Below are positions 15,041 through 21,717 of a stretch of DNA of 64,000 nucleotides, piece after piece (position 1 is the stretch's first letter; every line of letters starts with the position of its first letter). Under the pieces are notes generated by a model. The model was not told where the DNA came from. It worked only from the letters and a program-made list of their open reading frames with translations, and did not search any database. Both the position numbers and the translations under genes were made by a program. Origin of the DNA: Nitricoxidireducens sp046726235 (lineage in GTDB: Bacteria; Pseudomonadota; Gammaproteobacteria; Burkholderiales; Rhodocyclaceae); contig JBKPAD010000007.1 in the NCBI GenBank assembly GCA_046726235.1, positions 62,001 to 126,000 of the forward strand, read 5' to 3'.

Positions 15041-15430
15041 ATGCAGAACCGCTACGGATTCGGCAAGACGGTGGGCCTGGGCTTCGACGAAGCGGTTTCC
15101 CGGGTGACGGCCGAGCTGCAGAAGGAAGGCTTCGGCATCCTCACCGAGATCGATGTCGCCGCGACGATGAAGAAAAAACTCGACCACGACATGCCGCCCT
15201 ACCGGATCCTCGGCGCCTGCAACCCGCCGCTGGCCAAGCGGGCCGTCGACGCCGAGCCGAGCGTCGGTTTGCTGATGCCCTGCAACGTCGTCGTGCGCCA
15301 GGATGCCGGCGGCGTGCAGGTAGAGTTCATGGACCCGGGCGTGATGCAGGAAATGACCGGCAATGCCGAGATGGCGGCCGTCGCCGCCGAGGCGCGCGAC
15401 AGGCTACAGCGGGTGATGAACGCCCTCTGA
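15041..15430 (+). CDS. DUF302 family protein
   Basis: The 129-residue soluble protein belongs to the DUF302 family (YGFGKTVGLGFDEAVSRV, EGFGILTEIDVAATMKKK, YRILGACNPPLAKRAVD, GLLMPCNVVV). The conserved Cys residues in GACNPP and MPCN are present. Family members occur singly or in pairs, sometimes near redox or sulfur genes, and no reaction is established. It has AAGGAGACGAGG upstream and is probably cotranscribed with folB. Its 3' end overlaps the convergent membrane protein gene by 27 bases. Confidence 0.88.
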   Translation: MQNRYGFGKTVGLGFDEAVSRVTAELQKEGFGILTEIDVAATMKKKLDHDMPPYRILGACNPPLAKRAVDAEPSVGLLMPCNVVVRQDAGGVQVEFMDPGVMQEMTGNAEMAAVAAEARDRLQRVMNAL

Positions 15431-15868
15431 AGGCCCGCGGCCGCCAGGCCGCCGGGTCAGTGCGTTGCGAGCGTAGCGATAGACCACGCCGCAGGGCAGG
15501 CAGAATTCCTTCGGGCACGTGAGTTCGCGATTCCGCCAGACGGCCGCGAACCAGAAGGCGATCGAGAGCAGGAAGCCCGTCAGCGCGAAGATCACGAGCA
15601 GGTAGGCGAAGGCGAAGCGCCCGCTGCCGGCAAACGGCAACGCGCAAATCGCGCCACCGAGCGTGCCGCCGGCGACGAAGCGCCAGGGTTCCCACCATTG
15701 CAGCTTGCAGAACGCCACCAGCGTCGGCAGCCCGAGGAGCACGACACTCCCGGCCAGCGACGCGAAGACGAACAGCGTCCCGCCGAGGGCCTCCTCTAGG
15801 CCGAGGGCGAGCGCGAACGCCGGAAAGGCGAACGCCGCGCCCAGCAGCGCGGCAATGGCTCGTGCCAT
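15404..15868 (-). CDS. Hypothetical inner-membrane protein
   Basis: I do not recognise this 154-residue protein. It has four hydrophobic segments (AIAALLGAAFAFPAFALAL, LAGSVVLLGLPTLVAF, FVAGGTLGGAICALPFAG, LLVIFALTGFLLSIAFW). A short cytoplasmic tail follows with two Cys in TCPKEFCLPCG (three Cys in all). The ATG at 15868 has GAGGAGA upstream. The tail cysteines could bind metal or form a disulfide, but nothing in the context says which. Confidence 0.7.
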   Translation of the reverse strand: MARAIAALLGAAFAFPAFALALGLEEALGGTLFVFASLAGSVVLLGLPTLVAFCKLQWWEPWRFVAGGTLGGAICALPFAGSGRFAFAYLLVIFALTGFLLSIAFWFAAVWRNRELTCPKEFCLPCGVVYRYARNALTRRPGGRGPSEGVHHPL

Positions 15869-15980
15869 GACAGTCTCCTCTGGCCGTCCGCGTCTTCCGG
15901 TACGTCGCCGGTGCGGCGGCCGAGGGCGATTCTGCCATTTCGGCGCAGCGCTTGGCGCTGCGCTGCGCAATGTCAGCGTG

Positions 15981-16472
15981 CTAGCTGTTGGGCTGTCCGA
16001 CCTCGACGGCCTTCGGCGCGAGCACGCGCACGATCTCCTGCGGATCGATGCCGACGAGGTAGCCGCGCCGGCCGCCGTTGATGTAGATGCGCGGCAGTTC
16101 GAGGATCGTCTTCTCGACGTAGACGGGCAGCGCCTTCTTGGTGCCGAAGGGCGAGCAGCCGCCGACCATGTAGCCGGTGTGGCGGTGCGCGTCCTCGGGC
16201 TTGCAGGGCGCGATCTTCTTGCAGCCGGCCTGGCGCGCGAGTTCCTTCGTCGACACCTTGTGGTCGCCGTGCATCAGCACGATCAGCGGCCGCGCCGCTT
16301 CGTCTTCCATCACCAGCGTCTTGACGACGTGATGCTCGTCGACGGCGAGTTCGCGCGCCGAGACGCGCGTGCCGCCGTGCTCCTCGTAGGCGTAGAGGTG
16401 GTCGGTGTGGGCGATGCCGTGCTTGCGCAGGAAGGCGGTGGCCGGCGTTTCGGGGGCGTGTTCGTGTTTCAT
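15981..16472 (-). CDS. ybaK: Cys-tRNA(Pro)/Cys-tRNA(Cys) deacylase YbaK/EbsC
   Basis: The 163-residue protein hydrolyses mischarged Cys-tRNA(Pro), cleaning up an error of prolyl-tRNA synthetase. It shows the YbaK fold: VVKTLVMEDE near residue 47, the lysine in DHKVSTKELARQAG, and the YMVGGCSPFGTKKALPVYV loop that forms the active site. The ATG at 16472 comes 4 bases after the xerD stop, so it is probably cotranscribed with xerD and ogt. Confidence 0.93.
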   Translation of the reverse strand: MKHEHAPETPATAFLRKHGIAHTDHLYAYEEHGGTRVSARELAVDEHHVVKTLVMEDEAARPLIVLMHGDHKVSTKELARQAGCKKIAPCKPEDAHRHTGYMVGGCSPFGTKKALPVYVEKTILELPRIYINGGRRGYLVGIDPQEIVRVLAPKAVEVGQPNS

Positions 16473-16476
16473 GCGA

Positions 16477-17382
16477 TCAACCGCGCGGATGATGGACTTG
16501 GTGGAGTTGCTTGAGCCGCTCGCGCGCGACGTGGGTGTAAACCTGCGTCGTCGAGATGTCGGCATGGCCGAGCAGCAGCTGCACCACGCGCAGGTCCGCG
16601 CCGTGGTTGAGCAGGTGCGTGGCGAAGGCGTGGCGCAGCACGTGCGGCGAGATCTTCGTCGCCGGGATGCCGGCGATGGCGCCATATTTCTTGATCAGGT
16701 TCCACGCCATCTGGCGGCTCATCCCGGCGCCGCGGACGGTGACGAAGACGTGGTCCGACGTGCGCTCCCGGAGCAGAGCCGGCCGCGCCTCCTCGAGGTA
16801 GCGCGACAGCCACTCGGCGGCGAGTTCGCCGAGCGGCACCAGGCGCTGCTTGTCGCCCTTGCCGGTCGCGCGCAGCACCTGGTCGGCGAGGCTGAGCTCG
16901 AACAGCTTGAGGCCGACCAGCTCGGAGACGCGCAGGCCGGTGGCATAGAGCAGCTCGAGCAGCGCGCGGTCGCGCAGGCCGAGCGGCGTGTCGACGTCGG
17001 GCGCGGCCAGCAGGTCCTCGACGTTCTTCTCGGAGAGCGTTTTCGGGAAGCGCTCCGCGCGCAGCGGGCGCTCGATGTTCAGCAGCGGATCGGTCGCGAT
17101 GCGCCCCTGGTCGAGCAGCCAGTGATAGAAGCGGCGCAGCGCCGAATGCAGGCGGCGCTGGCTCGAGGCCTTGATCGGCGGCTTGCGTCCGTGCAGATGG
17201 GCGAGGTAGCCGTTGATGTCGACTTCGCCGGCCCCGGCGAGGCCGGTGCCGTTGGCCGCCAGCCAGCCGGAAAACAGCGCGAGGTCGGAGCGATACGCGG
17301 ACAGCGTGTTCTTCGCCAGCCCGTCGGCGAGCCAGACGTGATCGGCGAACTCGTCGAGCAGCGCCGCGTCAGCCGCGTTCAT
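16477..17382 (-). CDS. xerD: Site-specific tyrosine recombinase XerD
   Basis: The 301-residue recombinase acts with XerC at dif to resolve chromosome dimers. The N-terminal core-binding domain (DGLAKNTLSAYRSDLALF) is followed by the catalytic domain with Arg in ATGLRVSELVGLK, His-x-x-Arg in SPHVLRHAFATHLLNHG, His in LLGHADISTTQVY and the Tyr of VYTHV. The length and the genomic setting among housekeeping genes argue for the chromosomal XerD rather than a mobile integrase. Its start overlaps ogt by 14 bases. Confidence 0.94.
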   Translation of the reverse strand: MNAADAALLDEFADHVWLADGLAKNTLSAYRSDLALFSGWLAANGTGLAGAGEVDINGYLAHLHGRKPPIKASSQRRLHSALRRFYHWLLDQGRIATDPLLNIERPLRAERFPKTLSEKNVEDLLAAPDVDTPLGLRDRALLELLYATGLRVSELVGLKLFELSLADQVLRATGKGDKQRLVPLGELAAEWLSRYLEEARPALLRERTSDHVFVTVRGAGMSRQMAWNLIKKYGAIAGIPATKISPHVLRHAFATHLLNHGADLRVVQLLLGHADISTTQVYTHVARERLKQLHQVHHPRG

Positions 17383-17839
17383 GCGCGAGCAGCCAGCGCT
17401 TGACGTCGAGCAGGAAGCCGCCGCGATTGCGCGCGAAGCCGCCGAGGCCGAGGTTCGCGGCGACGACGCGGTGGCAGGGCACGACGACCGGATACGGATT
17501 GGCGCCGCAGGCGTTGCCGACGGCGCGCGGGCCGCTGCCGATCGCCGCGGCGATTTCGCCGTAGCTGCGTGTGGCGCCGCTCGGGATGGCGGCGATGCCG
17601 GCCCAGACGCGGCGCTGGAAGGCCGTCCCGGCGGGGGCGAGCGGCAGGCCGAACTCGAAGCGCGGGTCGCGCAGCCAGGCGCGCAGCTGGCGCACGGCTT
17701 CCTGCGCCAGCGGCGTGTGCGGCGCGATTTCGGCGCGCGGTTCGAGGAAGTCGATGGCGGTGATCTCGTCGTCGTTGCAGCGGATGCCGAGCGCGAACGC
17801 CGGCGCGGCGACGACGGCCTGGTAGTTCTGAGCGTTCAT
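17369..17839 (-). CDS. ogt: Methylated-DNA--protein-cysteine methyltransferase
   Basis: The 156-residue suicide enzyme removes alkyl groups from O6-guanine in DNA to its own cysteine. The active site is VVVPCHRVVA, preceded by the recognition helix region TRSYGEIAAAIG and the Asn of AVGNACGANP. Residues 1-70 form the variable N-terminal domain. It is of Ogt/Ada-C length and lacks the Ada activator part. It overlaps xerD. Confidence 0.95.
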   Translation of the reverse strand: MNAQNYQAVVAAPAFALGIRCNDDEITAIDFLEPRAEIAPHTPLAQEAVRQLRAWLRDPRFEFGLPLAPAGTAFQRRVWAGIAAIPSGATRSYGEIAAAIGSGPRAVGNACGANPYPVVVPCHRVVAANLGLGGFARNRGGFLLDVKRWLLAHERG

Positions 17840-17851
17840 GGCGATGCCTCC

Positions 17852-19027
17852 TTAGAAGGCCGGGATGTCCGTTTGAGCGCGGCCGAGGATCAGCGCGTGG
17901 ATGTCCTGCGTACCCTCGTAGGTGTTGACCACTTCGAGGTTCAACATGTGCCGCACGACGTGATATTCGTCGGAAATGCCGTTGCCGCCGTGCATGTCGC
18001 GCGCCATGCGGGCGATGTCGAGCGCCTTGGCGCAGGAGTTGCGCTTGAGCAGCGAGGTCATCTCCGGCGTGTCGCGCCCCTCGTCCTTCAGGCGCCCGAG
18101 GCGCAGGCAGCCCTGCAGGCCGAGCGCGATCTCCGTCTGCATGTCGGCGAGCTTCTTCTGCACGAGTTGTGTGGCGGCGAGCGGCCGGCCGAACTGCTCG
18201 CGGTCGAGCGTGTATTGCCGGGCGCGGAACCAGCAGTCCTCGGCGGCGCCGAGCGCGCCCCAGGCGATGCCATAGCGCGCGGCGTTGAGGCAGGTGAAGG
18301 GGCCCTTGAGGCCCTCGATGCCGGCGAACGCGTTCTCCTCGGGGACGAAGACTCCGTTCATCACGATCTCGCCGGTGATCGAGGCGCGCAGGCCCATCTT
18401 GCCCTCGATGGCGGGCGCGGAGAGGCCGGCCATGCCCTTCTCCAAGACGAAGCCGCGGATCTTGCCGGCGTCGTCCTTGGCCCAGACGACGAAGACGTCG
18501 GCGATCGGCGAGTTGGTGATCCACGTCTTGGCGCCGTCGAGCACGTAGCCGCCGTCCGCCTTGCGCGCGCGGGTTTCCATCGCGCCGGCGTCGGAACCAT
18601 GGTTCGGCTCCGTCATGCCGAAGCAGCCGATCAGTTCGCCGCGGGCGAGGCCGGGCAGGAACTTGCGCCGCAGCGCCTCGCTGCCGAACTGGAAGATCGG
18701 CAGCATCACCAGCGACGACTGCACGCTGAGCATCGAGCGGTAGCCGGAGTCGACGCGCTCGACTTCGCGCGCGATCAGGCCGTAGCAGACGTAGCTCGCG
18801 CTGGCGCCGCCGTACTCGGCAGGGATCGTCGCGCCGAGCAGCCCGAGCGCGCCCATCTCGCGGAAAATCGCCGGGTCGGTGTGCTCGTGGCGGAAGGCCT
18901 CGACGATGCGCGGCGCCAGTTCGCCCTGGCAGTAGTCGCGCGCGGCGTCGCGCACGCGGCGCTCGTCTTCGCTCAACTGCTCGTCGAGCAGCAGCGGGTC
19001 GTCCCAGCGGAAGACGTTCTTCGCCAT
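17852..19027 (-). CDS. gcdH: Acyl-CoA dehydrogenase, glutaryl-CoA dehydrogenase type
   Basis: The 391-residue flavoenzyme resembles glutaryl-CoA dehydrogenase, which converts glutaryl-CoA to crotonyl-CoA in lysine, tryptophan and benzoyl-CoA breakdown. FAD/substrate motifs GCFGMTEPNHGSD and TWITNSPIADVFVVWAK are present. The catalytic Glu lies in NTYEGTQDIHALILGR, the form seen in GcdH. The ATG at 19027 (MAKNVFRWDDPLLL) is preferred over one 27 bases upstream. It follows proA by 7 bases. Exact substrate is inferred from motif similarity. Confidence 0.87.
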   Translation of the reverse strand: MAKNVFRWDDPLLLDEQLSEDERRVRDAARDYCQGELAPRIVEAFRHEHTDPAIFREMGALGLLGATIPAEYGGASASYVCYGLIAREVERVDSGYRSMLSVQSSLVMLPIFQFGSEALRRKFLPGLARGELIGCFGMTEPNHGSDAGAMETRARKADGGYVLDGAKTWITNSPIADVFVVWAKDDAGKIRGFVLEKGMAGLSAPAIEGKMGLRASITGEIVMNGVFVPEENAFAGIEGLKGPFTCLNAARYGIAWGALGAAEDCWFRARQYTLDREQFGRPLAATQLVQKKLADMQTEIALGLQGCLRLGRLKDEGRDTPEMTSLLKRNSCAKALDIARMARDMHGGNGISDEYHVVRHMLNLEVVNTYEGTQDIHALILGRAQTDIPAF

Positions 19028-19034
19028 CGCGGGT

Positions 19035-20291
19035 TTAGCCGCGCACCTCACCATCGCCGAGCACGATCCACTTTTGCGAGGTCAGGCCTTCGAGGCCGAC
19101 CGGGCCGCGGGCGTGGAACTTGTCGGTCGAGATGCCGATCTCTGCGCCGAGGCCGTATTCGAAGCCATCGGCGAAGCGCGTCGAGGCGTTGACCATCACG
19201 CTCGACGAATCGACCTCGCGCAGGAAGCGCATCGCGTGCGTGTAGTTCTCGGTGACGATGGCCTCGGTGTGCTGCGAGGAATACTTGTTGATGTGCTCGA
19301 TGGCTTCGCCGACGTCGGCGACGACCTTGACCGAGATGATCGCGGCCAGGTACTCGGTGTAATAGTCCTCGTCCGTCGCCGTCTTGGCGGCCGGGAACAG
19401 CGCCTGCGTCTCGGCGCAGCCGCGGATCTCGACGCCCTTGGCGGCGAGCATGGCGCAGAGCTTCGGCAGCTGTTCGCTGGCGACCGCGCGCGCGACCAGC
19501 AGCGATTCGGCGGTATTGCAGGTGCCGAGCCGCTGCGTCTTGGCGTTCTCGACGATCCGTAGCGCCTTGGCGGCATCGGCATCGACGTCGACATAGACGT
19601 GGCAGTTGCCGTCGAGGTGCTTGATCACCGGCACGCGCGCTTCCTTGCTGATGCGCTCGATCAGGCCCTTGCCGCCGCGCGGCACGATGACGTCGACGAA
19701 CTCCGGCATGGCGACGAGATGGCCGACGGCGGCGCGGTCCGTGGTCTCGATGACCTGCACGGCGGTCTCCGGCAGCCCGGCGGCCTTGAGGCCGGCGCGC
19801 ACGCAGGCGGCCACCGCCTGGTTGCAGCGCGCAGCCTCCTTGCCGCCGCGCAGGATCGCGGCGTTGCCCGACTTCAGGCACAGCGCCGCGGCGTCGGCGG
19901 TGACGTTCGGCCGCGCCTCGTAGATGATGCCGACGACGCCGATCGGCACGCGCATCTTGCCGACCTGGATGCCCGTCGGGCGGCGCTTCATGTCGGTGAT
20001 CTCGCCGACCGGATCGGGCAGGGCGGCGACCTGTTCGAGCCCCTGCGCCATCGCCTCGACGCCCTTGGCGGTCAGCGTCAGGCGGTCGATCATCGCCGGC
20101 TCCAGGCCGTTGGCCTTGGCTTCGGCGACGTCCGCGGCGTTGGCCGCCAGCAGAGCGTCGCGCTGCTCGCGCATCGCCGCGGCCATCGCCAGCAGGGCCT
20201 CGTTCTTGGCCTTCGTCGAAGCGCGCGCGACTTCGCGCGAAGCGGCGCGCGCGGCGCGGCCGACGGTTTCCATGTATTGCTTGATGTCCAT
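19035..20291 (-). CDS. proA: Gamma-glutamyl phosphate reductase
   Basis: The 418-residue NADPH enzyme makes glutamate-5-semialdehyde, the second step of proline synthesis. It is an aldehyde dehydrogenase-fold protein with the catalytic Cys in RLGTCNTAESLLV and the cofactor region YEARPNVTADAAALCLKSG. The C-terminal motif is GPVGLEGLTSQKWIVLG. Full length. It follows holA directly, part of the usual leuS-lptE-holA-proA order. Confidence 0.97.
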   Translation of the reverse strand: MDIKQYMETVGRAARAASREVARASTKAKNEALLAMAAAMREQRDALLAANAADVAEAKANGLEPAMIDRLTLTAKGVEAMAQGLEQVAALPDPVGEITDMKRRPTGIQVGKMRVPIGVVGIIYEARPNVTADAAALCLKSGNAAILRGGKEAARCNQAVAACVRAGLKAAGLPETAVQVIETTDRAAVGHLVAMPEFVDVIVPRGGKGLIERISKEARVPVIKHLDGNCHVYVDVDADAAKALRIVENAKTQRLGTCNTAESLLVARAVASEQLPKLCAMLAAKGVEIRGCAETQALFPAAKTATDEDYYTEYLAAIISVKVVADVGEAIEHINKYSSQHTEAIVTENYTHAMRFLREVDSSSVMVNASTRFADGFEYGLGAEIGISTDKFHARGPVGLEGLTSQKWIVLGDGEVRG

Positions 20292-21206
20292 TTAAGCGGT
20301 CCTAGTCAGGCGCATCGACAACTGGAGGAATTCGTCCCACAAGTCGCCTTTCGCCACGCCCTTGATAATGCGGTCGATGCGCGCCGCGTGCAAGAGCGCG
20401 TTGCGGGCGGCGGCGCGCCTGGCCGGCTGGCGCTCGCAACGGTTGCGCGATTCGTTGGCGAGCGCCCACAGCACCAGCGGCGGCGCCGCGCCCTCGGCCT
20501 TCAGGCCCTCGAGCACGCGCGCGCAGCGGGCGGCGTCGTTGTCGGCGAGCGCAGTGCGCAGCTTGTCGATGTCGTAGCGCGCGACGTTGAGCACGGCGGC
20601 CTCGATCTGCGGCAGCGAAATCTCGCCCTGCGGGTAGAGCAGCGCGAGCTTCTGGATTTCCTGGTGCGCGGCGAGCAGGTTGCCTTCGACGTGGGCGGCG
20701 ATGAAGTCGAGCGCCGCGCGCGGCGCGCTCTGCTGCTGGCGCGCCAGGCGCTCGGCGATCCAGGCGTGCAGTTGGTGGATCGGCGGCGCGTTGCATTCGA
20801 TGGCGACGCCGGCCGCGGAAAGCGCGCCGAACCAGGCGCCCTTCTTCGTCTGCCAGTCGAGCTCGGGCAGGGTGACGAGCGTCAGCACGCCGCCGGGCAA
20901 CTGGCCGCAGTAGCGCTTGAGCGCCTCGCCGCCGTCCCGGCCCGGCTTGCCGGAGGGAATGCGCAGGTCGACGAGCTTGTCGCCGCCAAACAGCGAGAGG
21001 TTGCCGGAGGCGAGGAACAGTTCATCCCACTTGAAGTTCGGCCCCGCGACCAGCACTTCGCGCTCGGCGAAACCTTTATCGCGCGCCGCCGCGCGGATCG
21101 CGTCGCCGGCCTCGATGACCAGCAGCGGCTCGTTGCCGTGCAGGACGTAGAGCGGCGAAAGCTGCTTGCCGAGGTGCGCCGCGAGCTGTTCGGGGCGAAG
21201 CTGCAT
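20292..21206 (-). CDS. holA: DNA polymerase III delta subunit
   Basis: The 304-residue clamp-loader wrench opens the beta clamp. The N-terminal region (MQLRPEQLAAHLGKQLSP, YVLHGNEPLLVIEAGDAIR), the middle (FIAAHVEGNLLAAHQEIQKL) and the end (HAARIDRIIKG) match HolA. It is shorter than the roughly 340 residues usual for the family. The loss appears to be in the collar domain, where LWALANESRNRCERQPARR runs almost directly into the last helices. The start is 7 bases after lptE. See the finding on this contraction. Confidence 0.92.
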   Translation of the reverse strand: MQLRPEQLAAHLGKQLSPLYVLHGNEPLLVIEAGDAIRAAARDKGFAEREVLVAGPNFKWDELFLASGNLSLFGGDKLVDLRIPSGKPGRDGGEALKRYCGQLPGGVLTLVTLPELDWQTKKGAWFGALSAAGVAIECNAPPIHQLHAWIAERLARQQQSAPRAALDFIAAHVEGNLLAAHQEIQKLALLYPQGEISLPQIEAAVLNVARYDIDKLRTALADNDAARCARVLEGLKAEGAAPPLVLWALANESRNRCERQPARRAAARNALLHAARIDRIIKGVAKGDLWDEFLQLSMRLTRTA

Positions 21207-21213
21207 CGGGCGC

Positions 21214-21708
21214 TCAGCTTTCGGCGGGCTTTTGCTTGGCGGCGGAGAGCCGGCGCAGCAGCTGCTGGACGAGGTCGTCCTGTATGTCGCGCCACAGGAG
21301 CTGCTCCTCGGATTCCTTCGACAGCACCTGGGCGTCGTTGAAGGTGATGTCGCGGCGGATGACGATGCGGCCCGGCGTCATCAGGTCGCGGTTCTCGGGC
21401 GTGTGCAGGCGGAAGCTGAAGGTGCGCACGAGCTGGAATTCGCGCACGCGGCCTGCGGAGTCGAGCGAGAGCACGTTCTTCGCCGGGACGTCGCCGGTGA
21501 TCGTCAGCACGGCCTGGGCTTCCTTGGCCTCGGCGACGACACGCGCCTGCGTCGAGGCCTCGATGTTGCGCTTGAGCATCGCGTGAAGCTCGGCGGTCGG
21601 CGGCAGGCCGACGAAAATCGTGTCGAACGGCAGCGTGTAGGAGCCGCGCAGGTGGAAACCGCAGGCGGACAGCGCGAGCGTAGCGATCAGGAGCAGGATG
21701 CGGCGCAT
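21214..21708 (-). CDS. lptE: LPS-assembly lipoprotein LptE
   Basis: The 164-residue outer-membrane lipoprotein plugs the LptD barrel and helps place lipopolysaccharide on the surface. The signal peptide MRRILLLIATLALSACGFHL has a clear lipobox with the acylated Cys at residue 16, and GFHLRGS is the typical mature start. It begins 9 bases after the leuS stop and is part of the leuS-lptE-holA operon. Confidence 0.95.
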   Translation of the reverse strand: MRRILLLIATLALSACGFHLRGSYTLPFDTIFVGLPPTAELHAMLKRNIEASTQARVVAEAKEAQAVLTITGDVPAKNVLSLDSAGRVREFQLVRTFSFRLHTPENRDLMTPGRIVIRRDITFNDAQVLSKESEEQLLWRDIQDDLVQQLLRRLSAAKQKPAES

Positions 21709-21717
21709 TGCGGTTCC

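Noticed and set aside
16477..17382. The tyrosine recombinase as a mobile-element integrase
   Set aside because: Length, motifs and the housekeeping neighbours fit chromosomal XerD; there is no tRNA, attachment repeat or other mobile gene nearby.
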